From Paenibacillus sp. (GTDB lineage: Bacteria > Bacillota > Bacilli > Paenibacillales > YIM-B00363), in contig NZ_JAPSKE010000016.1 in the NCBI RefSeq assembly GCF_031177825.1, positions 69,723 to 133,722 of the forward strand: a DNA stretch of 64,000 nt. The letters are read 5' to 3'. Numbering within the stretch: position 1 is the first letter of the stretch; every line of letters begins with the position of its first letter. The notes beneath the pieces are model-generated. The model had not been told where the DNA came from, ran no database searches, and saw only the letters and a list, made by a program, of their open reading frames with translations. Positions 28,101 to 36,677 of the stretch are shown here, one piece after another. The position numbers were made by a program, and so were the translations under genes.

Positions 28101-30251
28101 CATGTGCACTTCCGCCTGGACGGGAACGGACAGGTGATGCGGTACGTTTTCCGAAATCAAGAGAGTATCCTGGATGCGCAGAAGCCGCCAGCCCAGCAGA
28201 AGTATTGGGGTTCGCAGTCGGGCTTGCTTATGGATTATGCCGGCAAGAGCATGATTGCGCCCTTCAAGCTGAAGCTGGTGAAGCAGGGCAATACCGTCGC
28301 CGGGTATTATTTCAAGAATCAGACGTGGATGTACATGGGTAAGACGACTGTAGAGTTCACCGGGAACACGTTCTTGGCGGGCATCGGCATGTATACGGGC
28401 AAGGATAAACCGCCGGCGAAGGCCGTCATCTCCGACCTGTCGGTCACGATGGGCCCGATTACGACGCTGCCGCCGAAGGATCCGACCGATCCGACCGACC
28501 CGACGGATCCGACGACGAAGCCGCCGGGCTATAAGAACGTAGCGAAGGGCCGGACGTCGATTACGAGCTCCTTGCCGCTCAATACGGTGCGATTGACGGA
28601 CGGCGACTTCGAGAGCTTCGCGAATATCGATACGGCGGGCCCGCAATGGGTGGTCATCGACTTGGGCGCAAGCTACAAGCTCGACGCGATCAAGCTGTGG
28701 CACTATTATGCCGACAACCGCGTGTATCGCGACGTCATCGCGCAGGTGTCGGATGACCCGACCTTCGCGACGAAGACGACCGTATTCAATAACGATAAGG
28801 ACAATTCGGCCGGTCAAGGGATGGGCGCGAACGACGAGTATGTCGAGACGGCGGACGGCAAGATCATCGCGTTCGAACCCGTAGACGCCCGCTATGTCAG
28901 GCTGTGGACGAACGGGAGCAATAAAAACGTCGCGCATCATTATGTCGAGGTGGAAGTATACGGATCGCCGCTCGCCGCGCCGAAGCCGCCGGGATATGCG
29001 AATCAGGCACTCGGGAAGACGGAGATCGCTAGCAGCAAGCCGATCAATCCCGTCCGACTGACCGACGGGGACAAAGCGGCTGGGGCCTACACGGGCATGG
29101 ATGCGGAAGGACCGCAGTGGGTTCGCATCGACCTGGGCCAGAGCTACAGCCTCGACGCCGTCAAGCTGTGGCACTATTACGCGGACGGCCGAACGTATCG
29201 CGACGTCGTCGTGCAGCTGTCGAGCGATCCGAGCTTCGCTATGCATACGACGGTATTCAATAACGATGCGGACAATTCGTCCGGCCAAGGCGCGGGCGTC
29301 GACGCCGAGTACGCCGAGTCCGCGGACGGCAAGACGATCGATTTCGAGCCAACGACCGCAAGGTATATCAAGCTCTGGACGAACGGGAGCAGCCGGAATG
29401 CTTCGCATCATTACGTCGAGGTGGAAGCGTGGGGCGCGCCGATCGACGAGACGGCTCCCGCCACGACCGCGACGATCGATGCGGAGCCGACGAACGGCTG
29501 GCACCGCTCGGACGCAACGGTCACGCTTGCGGCGGTCGACGCGGAGTCTGGCGTTGAAGAGACGCAGGTTCGGCTTGGAGCGGACGGCGCCTGGACGGAG
29601 TATACCCAGCCGATCGCATTGACCGAGGAAGGCGTTCATGAGGTGTGGTACCGGTCTAGCGATAAAGCCGGCAATGTGGAGTCGGCGAAGTCGATCGTCG
29701 TACGGATCGACAAGACGGCCCCGGCGTTTCGTTTGAGCGCAGGCGACCGTACCCTGTCGGAGGGAGATAGCTTCGAGGAGTTGCTGCCGCTTAGCTTCGT
29801 AGCTTGGGACGATCTGTCCGGTCTCGACTCCGTCACGCTGGCGGTCTACGGAACCCAAGTCGCGATCGACCCGGTTGCACCTGCCGCGGAGATCGATATG
29901 GTCGGCAAGCCGGGCAGCCATACGGCGACGATTACCCTTGAGGATGCCGCCGGCAATGCGCTGGAGATCTGGTTTGCCTTTACCGTTACGACCAGCTTGG
30001 ATTCCATGAGCGAGTTGATCGTTCGCTTCGAGCAAGGCGGCGAGCTGACCGGCCCGTTGTCCGCTCAACTGGCGAACCGTCTCGATCAGGCCCGGCATCA
30101 CCTGGATCAGGGGAGAGCGGAGCAGGCGGCCAAACATTTGGAAGACTTCATCAAGCATATGTCGAACCCTGCGCTTGAAGCTCACATCGGCGCAGCGGCC
30201 AAGGCGGCGCTTCAGGCCGACGCCGAGTACTTGATCGAGGCGTGGACGTAA
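25179..30251 (+). CDS. Giant secreted parallel beta-helix protein with two F5/8C-like modules and a FIMAH-like C-terminus
   Basis: This 1690-residue exoprotein begins with a signal peptide (about 1-31, cleavage after TPASA). Order of modules: a DUF1565-like start (YHVSPEGADANPGTSEAPFR), a right-handed beta-helix to ~residue 600 (HNLIS/NSVVHHN-type turns), a carbohydrate-binding-like region, a bacterial Ig-like domain, a ~200-residue jelly-roll region, a PTDPTDPTDPTTKPPG linker, two tandem discoidin-like repeats (each with GPQWV-IDLG and KLWHYYAD), an OmpL47-like domain (DETAPATTATIDAEPTNGW) and a helical FIMAH-like end (LIVRFEQGGELTG...AEYLIEAW). It is probably a polysaccharide lyase or hydrolase of pectin-like glycans. 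AGGAGG precedes tandem ATGs at 25179 and 25182. Confidence 0.85.
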   Translation: MMFKKRTLRFGLALSTVLALLAGVVPVTPASAETEQPAAVYHVSPEGADANPGTSEAPFRTIQKCAEAVLPGDTCLIASGTYRETVTPAISGSADKPITFQAAPGATVIVSGSEPIGGWQQHSGNIYVADLAWSLGHENQLFVVDGADVTPLWEARWPNISEYSLPALQQGVGVASAGSAITLTDPDLTQPNDYWKGATIWERGGDAYVGKTSKVTGFNSATHTLTYEAQAGNYDYMWPKAGSTYYLMGILGELDAPHEWYVDAAAKKVYLWAPDGGVPSNVEVKKRHTAFNLNDKSYIRLAGLQVFAANIPMNNAHYNVLDGLKVLYPYFSNYSQGTSIPHQLTGGINVAGTYNEIKNSTIAYSTGTLVNLDGSHNRLVNNDIHDGSYMAAYDPLVKLSSGDDNLISHNSLHDSGRFILYWRMGNGEIAYNDIYNGMWLSRDGAQIYSWGTDMGNTEIHHNWIHDSQGTDMSVGLYFDNFTQNSVVHHNVIFENDVGIQLNTPGNYHLIYNNTVADNLGGIGYWGSAPYDKELYGTRVFNNIFTDRVSLTADTASGYNTLTEAGVGFVDPAANDYRLTEGSTAINSGAVIPGITDGYVGNAPDVGAYEFGGADWTAGHNFANPPVAALTPIETPYMNKVRNSGFGWGVDQYWTLRPTGSASILQVSNSGSAASKRGFQSKLQLSGGGGVEQLIEGLKPNTDYILTGWMYNDPNQTVSLSVKDYGGTEMVVTANETDYVRKTLTFRTGATDTTALVQVVQGSPATGFSYADDIGVYEATPFDPGVSQTLLDTVQLTSPTLIYTEGEQATLTLTGKLRNGAAADFSAASLEFASSDDSVLRFDGATGSSAAFTALSEGQVIVTAKVTMDGITRATTAVVTVFPDVPPPVGTDWSVRQYGPASRGFVTVEGSELTLVGMGENAWNASDDFVYLSKSFEVDADNPEVTLTATIDSFSAADPASIGLMIRDRDTADSKHVHFRLDGNGQVMRYVFRNQESILDAQKPPAQQKYWGSQSGLLMDYAGKSMIAPFKLKLVKQGNTVAGYYFKNQTWMYMGKTTVEFTGNTFLAGIGMYTGKDKPPAKAVISDLSVTMGPITTLPPKDPTDPTDPTDPTTKPPGYKNVAKGRTSITSSLPLNTVRLTDGDFESFANIDTAGPQWVVIDLGASYKLDAIKLWHYYADNRVYRDVIAQVSDDPTFATKTTVFNNDKDNSAGQGMGANDEYVETADGKIIAFEPVDARYVRLWTNGSNKNVAHHYVEVEVYGSPLAAPKPPGYANQALGKTEIASSKPINPVRLTDGDKAAGAYTGMDAEGPQWVRIDLGQSYSLDAVKLWHYYADGRTYRDVVVQLSSDPSFAMHTTVFNNDADNSSGQGAGVDAEYAESADGKTIDFEPTTARYIKLWTNGSSRNASHHYVEVEAWGAPIDETAPATTATIDAEPTNGWHRSDATVTLAAVDAESGVEETQVRLGADGAWTEYTQPIALTEEGVHEVWYRSSDKAGNVESAKSIVVRIDKTAPAFRLSAGDRTLSEGDSFEELLPLSFVAWDDLSGLDSVTLAVYGTQVAIDPVAPAAEIDMVGKPGSHTATITLEDAAGNALEIWFAFTVTTSLDSMSELIVRFEQGGELTGPLSAQLANRLDQARHHLDQGRAEQAAKHLEDFIKHMSNPALEAHIGAAAKAALQADAEYLIEAWT

Positions 30252-30275
30252 GCGCAAGGGGAAGGAGCATTTCGC

Positions 30276-31967
30276 ATGGAGAAGCAAGACGACTGGTTGA
30301 TCACAAGATGCCTCAGTTCCTTGGAAAAGGTGTTTGCAGACGAGGAATTAAGCGCTGAGCCCTATCACCGGGGCTCCGCGCTGCGGGGGGAAACCTACGC
30401 TTTCCAGGTCGCCTACCGCGCGGCTGCGCAGACCAGATTGATTACGGTGAGCGTAGAATCGCCGCTAAGCGGCTCGATTCTCTTGCGAACCGTCGGCTTG
30501 GTGCCGTCGGAGCTGCCGTGTCAACGCGCCCATGACGAGTACGTGCTTCGGACGACAGCGGGTCTGTATCCCGACCCGCTGTTCCCGATCGATGGTCCGG
30601 ACGCAAGCATCGGCGCGATCCCGGGCACGGTGACGGGGATTCATTACCAATGGCGTTCCGTCTGGGTGATGGTGGAGCTGGGCGACGACGCGCCGGCGGG
30701 CGTGCACCCCATCGTCGTCCGGTTCACGGACGCCGCCGGGGAGCGGCATGCGGAAGAGCGCTTCGAGCTGGAAGTGTTGGAAGCCGCCCTTCCTCCGCAA
30801 ACGCTGATCCACACTGAGTGGTTCCATAGCGACTGCTTGGCGAATTACTACGGGGTGGAAGTGTTCAGCGAGGCCCATTGGGGGCTCATCGAGCGCTATT
30901 TGAAGACGGCGGTTCGGCATGGGATCAACATGGTGCTTACGCCGTTGTTCACGCCTCCGCTGGATACCCAGGAAGGCGGGGAGCGACCTACCGTTCAGCT
31001 CGTGGACGTGAAGAAGGAAGGCGACGCGTATTCGTTCGGCTTCGAGCGGCTGGGGCGCTGGATCGAGCTCTGCGACCGGGTCGGGGTGCGCTACTTCGAA
31101 TTCTCCCACCTGTTCACCCAATGGGGGGCGAAGCACGCGCCGAAAATCATGGCGGAGGAGAACGGGGAAGTCCGACGGATTTTCGGGTGGGAAACCGATG
31201 CGACCGGAGAGGCTTACAAGTCGTTCCTTGGTCAGTTCCTTTCCGCGCTTACGGCCTACATTCGGGAGCATGGCCTCGAGAACCGAAGCTACTTTCATGT
31301 TTCGGATGAACCGTTCCTTGAGCATCTACCGTGGTACCGCAGCGCTAGCGAGTTGATGCAGTCGCACTTGGGGGAATTCCCGATCATCGACGCGCTCTCG
31401 AATCTCGAATATTACGAGCAAGGACTGGTAAGGCGCCCGATCCCGGCCAACAATCACATCGAGCCGTTCTTGGAGCGGGGCATTCCGGAGCTGTGGACGT
31501 ATTATGCCTGCGCGCAGTATCGCCTTGGAGAATCGAACCGATTCTTCAATATGCCTTCCGCCCGCAACCGCATCCTCGGCGTTCAGCTCTACAAGTTTCG
31601 AATGGCCGGATTTTTGCACTGGGGCTATAACTTCTGGAATACGCAATATTCGCTTCGGGCGATCGACCCGTATCGCGTGACGGATGCGGGCAGCAGCTTC
31701 CCGTCCGGGGACGCGTTTCTGGTGTACCCCGGCGAGGAGGGACCGGTCGAGTCGATCCGGCTCGAGGTGCTGAACGAGGCGTTGCAGGATCTTCGGGCGC
31801 TGCAGCTGCTCGAGGGCCTCGTCGGGCGCGAGCGGGTGCTGGAGTTGATCGAGGAGGGGCTCGAGGAGCCGCTTACCTTTTACCGTTACCCAAGGGATGC
31901 AACCTGGCTGCTGCAGCTTAGGGCGTCGGTCAACGCGGCGATCAAGGCGGCTTTGGTCGGCGTCTGA
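30276..31967 (+). CDS. DUF4091/GH123-like putative glycoside hydrolase
   Basis: This 563-residue protein has no signal peptide. A beta-rich N-terminal domain is followed by a TIM-barrel-like region and the segment YFHVSDEPFLEHLPWYRS, whose D344-E345 pair corresponds to the Asp-Glu catalytic pair of GH123 N-acetylgalactosaminidases. The C-terminus (GFLHWGYNFWNTQYS and PSGDAFLVYPG) is the DUF4091 hallmark. It starts 24 bp after the giant beta-helix gene with GGAAGGAG upstream, so the two are probably co-transcribed: extracellular cleavage, then intracellular trimming of the imported product. Specificity is inferred from family only. Confidence 0.8.
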   Translation: MEKQDDWLITRCLSSLEKVFADEELSAEPYHRGSALRGETYAFQVAYRAAAQTRLITVSVESPLSGSILLRTVGLVPSELPCQRAHDEYVLRTTAGLYPDPLFPIDGPDASIGAIPGTVTGIHYQWRSVWVMVELGDDAPAGVHPIVVRFTDAAGERHAEERFELEVLEAALPPQTLIHTEWFHSDCLANYYGVEVFSEAHWGLIERYLKTAVRHGINMVLTPLFTPPLDTQEGGERPTVQLVDVKKEGDAYSFGFERLGRWIELCDRVGVRYFEFSHLFTQWGAKHAPKIMAEENGEVRRIFGWETDATGEAYKSFLGQFLSALTAYIREHGLENRSYFHVSDEPFLEHLPWYRSASELMQSHLGEFPIIDALSNLEYYEQGLVRRPIPANNHIEPFLERGIPELWTYYACAQYRLGESNRFFNMPSARNRILGVQLYKFRMAGFLHWGYNFWNTQYSLRAIDPYRVTDAGSSFPSGDAFLVYPGEEGPVESIRLEVLNEALQDLRALQLLEGLVGRERVLELIEEGLEEPLTFYRYPRDATWLLQLRASVNAAIKAALVGV

Positions 31968-32069
31968 GCGGTGCATATACGGGGGCTTGGCCCACATATT
32001 TGGTATGTGTAGTGTGTGATGATGGTGGCTGTAGGCTGAAACAAAGAACTTAATTGCTCTGTAACAAAT

Positions 32070-32105
32070 GAAAAGACGCCAAGGAGAGTTTTCCATGGCG
32101 TCTTC
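32070..32105 (+). terminator. Hairpin downstream of the DUF4091 gene
   Basis: AAGACGCCA (32073-32081) pairs with TGGCGTCTT (32096-32104) over 9 bp. No T run follows on the plus strand; the A run on its left would give a T run on the minus strand. Confidence 0.5.
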
Positions 32106-32269
32106 ATAGTTTAATTCTCGTCGTCCTCATTCAGGTGTTTCACCCCCAAAATAGTTTCAACTACTTTTCCCGTTACGCAAGGTAGCAAGAATAAATTCAT
32201 GATTTTTCGACGGTATGAACACGATAGGTTTTGGAACGGGTGCCACTTGGTTCAGCCACATGACCCGAT

Positions 32270-32338
32270 CCAACCCCCACATGTTCCCGCATACGGGGCA
32301 TGTGGACTGTCTGTTGCTTGCGAGAAAGTATTGAAATT
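32270..32338 (+). pseudogene. Scrap resembling the 3' end of an rlmD-type gene
   Basis: The plus strand reads HMFPHTGHVDCLLLARKY then stop, matching the end of RlmD (DMFPHTGHVECVSQLVLK). 28 bases (32279-32306) are identical to 18227-18254 inside rlmD. No methyltransferase sequence lies upstream. It is either a duplicated fragment of the local rlmD or the relic of a second m5U methyltransferase gene. Confidence 0.5.
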
Positions 32339-32518
32339 GAGCCGTCGATCGATTTACGGAGGCTGGTGCTGCCGCGAGCCTGACACACTCGCCCTAAGGA
32401 AAATTATCCCATAGCGGTTTGGCCCGGGGGGAAGTTTGACGCTTACTATCAATCTACGAGAGCGGTAGACCGGCATGGTTAGCTGGCCCTCTATATTTAT
32501 TGCGTCATACTTTAAACG

Positions 32519-32574
32519 AAAAGCGATCTTCAGGTGAAGGCATTTTGCTGCCATCCTGAAGATCGCTTTTTTTT
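32519..32574 (+). terminator. Rho-independent terminator
   Basis: AAAAGCGATCTTCAGG pairs perfectly with CCTGAAGATCGCTTTT and runs into further T. The 16-bp stem has a ~20-base loop. The mirrored A run also allows use from the other side. No intact gene ends here, so it probably belonged to a lost gene. Confidence 0.8.
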
Positions 32575-32789
32575 GTGACGGCTGCGGTCGGAATGGTTTT
32601 CACCGGCTCGCTGTTCGCTGCTGCCTCCAAAATTTCGCCTCAGCGTGCCCCCTGGATCCAGCATTCGAAGGACTGCAAAACCATACCGCGACGTTGGGGG
32701 TAGAAGGAAAATTTATCTTTTAATAGAATTAAATAGATAAACCGACTTAAAATCATTTTAATTACAGATATTTACGGAGGAATCCACCA

Positions 32790-35700
32790 GTGCTTAAAAA
32801 CAACCTTGTCACCTTGATCATCCATTTTATACTCGTTTTGGCTTTGGGTTCGATTTATACCGTCTTGAATTACGAAGGCCGGATAACGGTATGGCTTACC
32901 GGCTTATCGTTGCTTGGTTCGGCCCTATCCTTTGCTTGCGGATTCGTGTTGAAGATCCAGGACAGAATGAGCCGCAACGTGCTCTCGACGGCATCCCTTT
33001 TGATTACCCCGATCCTTTTGCTGCCGATTTATGCAATAAATAAGAACGTCCTTCACGCAATTTATTTTTATCTCATCTTTCATTATCCTCTCGATTTTGT
33101 TGCCTTGTTCTTCAATGACATATCCGTCCCTTCCGTCTTCATTCTGTCTCTAATCCCTTATTTCTTGTGCACATTCGCTTTTTTTATCAAGTTGGGGTAT
33201 TCAACGAAATTTAATTTCTTTATACGCTCTAAAACCACCAGTGCGCTTGCGATGCTAAGCCTGCTCGTCGCTTTAACCGGCTGCAACGCCAGCGGGGGTA
33301 ATATTCATCTCTATTGGAAAGAACCCGCAGTACAGACTTCATATGCTGAGGCCTATGAACTGAAAGTTCTTTTTGTGCATGGCGAACATGCGGTCCAATC
33401 CGATGCCGCCTTACAGCATCTGCAACAAACACTATACGCCAATACAACGATAGACACGCTGTCCATCAAGGAAGTTTCCGCGCTTGATCAAGACTATGAT
33501 TTGATTTATCTTGACGTAGGACTTGATAAAAACCCAATGTGGGAATACGTTCAACCCATGATCATGAGCTATGTAGAACAAGGATCATCCCTATTCCTGC
33601 AACACCATTACAACCATGCATTTCCTCACGAATTTCTTGGTATCCAAGAGATGGTAGAGGTACGTGATTCCAATTTGGACTTTGAGTATCCGGAACTGGG
33701 AACGAATGTGAGCGGCTTGCAAAAAGCTTGGAAAACGTTCGCGGAGATTTACAAGACATATAGGGGACTTAATGAAAATCATCACATTACGTTCGAGCAT
33801 GCGGCGCGCGTAACTACGGCCAGACCACTCGTTCAGAAGGATGGCCTAGCCTATCTCACCATCAACGATTGGGGCAAAGGTCAAGTCATGTGGTCTAATC
33901 AATTTTTGCCTTCGGAACGATTTGGGTCGAGACTGGATTTGGTTTTAGAAGAAGGGCAAAAATATTTCCATATGGGATGGACCACAGCAAATCTATTGTT
34001 CCGCAGTGAAATTGTCAACTATATATCGAAAGAAAAGTATGGTTTTTCCGTAAAAAAGACATACGGGGCGTACGGACGGCCGTCGCTTGCTTGGCAAGCG
34101 CATTATGAAGCGCTTTATTCGTACGTTCTTCGAGACCTGATCAAATGGAATGAATTGCTGCAAACGTACAATCAAATTCCTACCTATTCCATAGTTAGAG
34201 GTGCTTATAACGGCGGACAGTGGAATGAAGCGATAAGAATTCATGAAAATCTTGGGACGAATGAGCATCCGGCTTTTCAGAACGTATATCCGGATTCTTT
34301 CTTCTCGGCAGGAAAAATAGTAACGCAGGGAAATAATTATGTATGGTTCGACGTCTATCCGGGCTACCATTCCTTCCTGGCGCCGATTTCCGAACCGTTT
34401 CGAGCGTACCCGGCTATCGTAAACGAAAAAATGAAAACGGTATACGATCTTATCGTGGGATCTGCGGACGGTACGCTGCATGGTCTCGAACGGGCGGCGA
34501 CAACGAAGCAGCCGGAGAACGTTAAGCGGCAACCCTTGAGGAATACCCATGGAGACACAAAGTTTGTAGCTTCTTATGCATCACCCACCGTCATCGATTG
34601 GAATCAAGACGGCGTATTCGACCTGCTAGTGGGCAGCGGGGAAGGTACCGTGTCCATCTATATACAGGAGGCATCCGGAACATTCAAACATGCAGGCCTC
34701 GTTGAGTCCGAGGGCGAAGTGCTCTCGGTTTCGGGGCCGTCATCTCCGCATGCAGCCGATTGGGATCGGGACGGTCTAACGGACCTGCTTGTCGGCGATG
34801 CGAATGGCGACGTGTATTGGTACAAGGGGATCGCTAGAGATGAAACCGGATATCAATTTCACCAAAAAACCAATCTTGAGATTCTCAAGGATCAAAAGCC
34901 GGTGGTTCGACATGCAGCCCCGTTTGTTTACGATTGGAATCGGGATGGGTTCAGCGATCTTCTCGTAGGAAGTTATGAAGGCGATGTTCGGATATATTTG
35001 CAGACTCGTGACGGTCAGCTCACGAAAGTCGGAGAGGCAGAAGGAAAAACATCGAACTTCTTCGGAACGAACACGATCAAAACCGGTCACTATTCGGTGC
35101 CGATCGTTATGGACTGGAATCAAGACGGTATCGACGACCTCCTCACGGGCCATCTGGAGTACGGAAATACGTACTCGGTGGACAGCCCTTATTTTCCTTA
35201 TCAACAAGACTTGAGGGACAGCCTGTCTTACGCTCGGGATCATTACTTGCCGCTCATTCCTCATATGTACTTGCATGAATATATGAGCGGCGAGCAGGAG
35301 CTGCAGGAGATGAAGCTTCACAAGCTGGCGTTTCGAAATCTTGGGTTGCCTTGGGACAACGATATGGGCGTCAATCATCACACGTGGCGGATCAACAACA
35401 ATCCCTTGCAAACCTTTACCAATCAGATGAACGTCGGCATTTGGTGGAATTTCGGTTTCAATCCGCCCAATATTTCGAGCGCACCCCGAGACGGCAAAGA
35501 ATTTTTAATGGTAGCGCCTTTCATGCTGGCGAATAGCAACAATCATGAGAGCGAAGAGCCATACAAGCCGTTTCTGCTGTTCGCACCTGCGCCGCACCCG
35601 CTCAACTACCCAATGGCTTGGAACGGTCTAGCGGAGTACGATATTCCGCTGACCATGTTCGAGCATGTCGAGCATGGCTTGAGGCCCTTCACATCCGTAT

Positions 35701-36284
35701 ACGATAAGCTTATCGATGAGATCGAGTTTATGGATGTATTTAGAGCCGACCATAATTACAGCTTTATGACCGAGGACCAGATGGCCCGTTCGTTGCTAAA
35801 TACGTTCTACGGTAAGGTTGAAGTCCGTTTCGAGCATGGCAAGCTGGCGATTCGTACGAATATGGATCATGTGCCGGCAAACGTGAAGGAATATGCGAAC
35901 ACGCTGGGAGTAAAAATCGAACTGGGTGACAAGTATCGGCACCTCGCGGTGAATTCGAGCAGTCCGTTCCATTACGAGGATCAGAAAGGCTGCTACATCG
36001 GGTTGTTCGACGAGATCACGGCCGTGGAGTTCACCGAACAATCTGCGGAAAGCAATTACATTCGAGTCGTTGCTACGAACAGCCCCGTAGAAATCCGTAA
36101 AAACGGCGATCAAATGACTTTGCTGCTCACCGCTAAGGGGATGCAAGAGATAAAATTGTATTCCCCCCTGGATTTATCCATTCAGGGCGATCGCATGAAA
36201 GTGAAGCGGAAAGGCAATCTATATCAAATTGTACATTTTGGCGAAAAGATGGAAGTGAACCTTCAATCCATTCAAAACGATTGA
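32790..36284 (+). CDS. Unknown surface protein: polytopic membrane N-terminus, internal lipobox, FG-GAP/VCBS-like repeats
   Basis: This 1164-residue protein is of unrecognised family. The first ~145 residues are strongly hydrophobic with about five membrane segments. They are followed by basic residues and a second signal-like stretch, SALAMLSLLVALTGCNASGG, whose LTGC is a lipobox (Cys165). The large remainder has a ThuA/glutamine-amidotransferase-like start (KVLFVHGEHAVQ), then four Ca-binding FG-GAP-type repeats with a D-x-(D/N)-x-D-G core: DWNQDGVFDLLVGS, DWDRDGLTDLLVGD, DWNRDGFSDLLVGS and DWNQDGIDDLLTGH (about residues 600-790). A ~370-residue unknown domain with HYLPLIPHMYLHEYM ends it. 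GTG 32790 has GGAGGAA upstream. GC is lower than the neighbours. Confidence 0.75.
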   Translation: MLKNNLVTLIIHFILVLALGSIYTVLNYEGRITVWLTGLSLLGSALSFACGFVLKIQDRMSRNVLSTASLLITPILLLPIYAINKNVLHAIYFYLIFHYPLDFVALFFNDISVPSVFILSLIPYFLCTFAFFIKLGYSTKFNFFIRSKTTSALAMLSLLVALTGCNASGGNIHLYWKEPAVQTSYAEAYELKVLFVHGEHAVQSDAALQHLQQTLYANTTIDTLSIKEVSALDQDYDLIYLDVGLDKNPMWEYVQPMIMSYVEQGSSLFLQHHYNHAFPHEFLGIQEMVEVRDSNLDFEYPELGTNVSGLQKAWKTFAEIYKTYRGLNENHHITFEHAARVTTARPLVQKDGLAYLTINDWGKGQVMWSNQFLPSERFGSRLDLVLEEGQKYFHMGWTTANLLFRSEIVNYISKEKYGFSVKKTYGAYGRPSLAWQAHYEALYSYVLRDLIKWNELLQTYNQIPTYSIVRGAYNGGQWNEAIRIHENLGTNEHPAFQNVYPDSFFSAGKIVTQGNNYVWFDVYPGYHSFLAPISEPFRAYPAIVNEKMKTVYDLIVGSADGTLHGLERAATTKQPENVKRQPLRNTHGDTKFVASYASPTVIDWNQDGVFDLLVGSGEGTVSIYIQEASGTFKHAGLVESEGEVLSVSGPSSPHAADWDRDGLTDLLVGDANGDVYWYKGIARDETGYQFHQKTNLEILKDQKPVVRHAAPFVYDWNRDGFSDLLVGSYEGDVRIYLQTRDGQLTKVGEAEGKTSNFFGTNTIKTGHYSVPIVMDWNQDGIDDLLTGHLEYGNTYSVDSPYFPYQQDLRDSLSYARDHYLPLIPHMYLHEYMSGEQELQEMKLHKLAFRNLGLPWDNDMGVNHHTWRINNNPLQTFTNQMNVGIWWNFGFNPPNISSAPRDGKEFLMVAPFMLANSNNHESEEPYKPFLLFAPAPHPLNYPMAWNGLAEYDIPLTMFEHVEHGLRPFTSVYDKLIDEIEFMDVFRADHNYSFMTEDQMARSLLNTFYGKVEVRFEHGKLAIRTNMDHVPANVKEYANTLGVKIELGDKYRHLAVNSSSPFHYEDQKGCYIGLFDEITAVEFTEQSAESNYIRVVATNSPVEIRKNGDQMTLLLTAKGMQEIKLYSPLDLSIQGDRMKVKRKGNLYQIVHFGEKMEVNLQSIQND

Positions 36285-36342
36285 ATCAATGCCTTATCGC
36301 GAGTCCGGCCTCATTGATGTTGATTTAGGACGGAAAAATATA

Positions 36343-36537
36343 AAAGGGCTTAAAGGGGGTTTTAGTCTACGGGTATGACTACAAATTCCCGCACAAGTAT
36401 CGAAAGCTGCTCAAGCAAAAGAACATTAACCAAAAACTCCGCACTTCGCTTAGTGAGTACCAACTTGGCATGCAACTGCTGAAGGTGCCTTTCGATGAGA
36501 GAGATCGATCCGAGATTATAGTTTTAGAAAGTGCCTA
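36343..36537 (+). pseudogene. 3' remnant of an unidentified gene
   Basis: An open frame of ~64 codons without a start reads VLVYGYDYKFPHKYRKLLKQ, KNINQKLRTSLSEYQLG, then VPFDERDRSEIIVLESA and stop. It has protein-like composition and is followed by a proper terminator (36528-36571), which suggests the tail of a formerly intact gene. The family is not recognised. The 36285-36677 stretch holds nothing else that can be supported. Confidence 0.45.
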
Positions 36538-36571
36538 ACTCCTTCATGATGCGGATTTAGGCACTTTTTTT
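36528..36571 (+). terminator. Rho-independent terminator
   Basis: AAGTGCCTAA pairs perfectly with TTAGGCACTT and is followed by a run of T. It overlaps the end of the remnant frame just upstream. Confidence 0.8.
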
Positions 36572-36677
36572 GGTATGCTGGAACATTCGGCTATATTAAA
36601 AAATGTCCAACAATGTCGGCGTCAAATGGTTATAATTGCAAGCAAGGAATTAAAGCTCAGAAAGTGAAGTGAGAAAA

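Larger units (their letters stand above)
31968..32789. other. 822-bp gene-free stretch with hairpins and an rlmD-like scrap
   Basis: No intact gene was recognised. The stretch contains a 9-bp hairpin (32073-32104), a short copy of an rlmD 3' end (32270-32335), a strong terminator (32519-32574) and an AT-rich leader before the GTG at 32790. A minus-strand 29-codon frame (32111-32200) has no ribosome site. Confidence 0.6.

Noticed and set aside
28475..28515. Short tandem DNA repeats, possible CRISPR or minisatellite
   Set aside because: They encode a PTDPTDPTD linker in frame within the exoprotein. No spacer-repeat pattern and no cas genes are present anywhere in the window.
25119..30287. Very long open frames antisense to the giant beta-helix gene (638 and 789 codons)
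   Set aside because: Composition is Arg/Val/His-rich as expected for the complement of GC-rich coding DNA; no ribosome site or recognisable domain. The plus-strand frame has a signal peptide and clear modules.
32111..32200. Minus-strand 29-codon frame
   Set aside because: No ribosome site, no homology seen, and located among scraps and hairpins.
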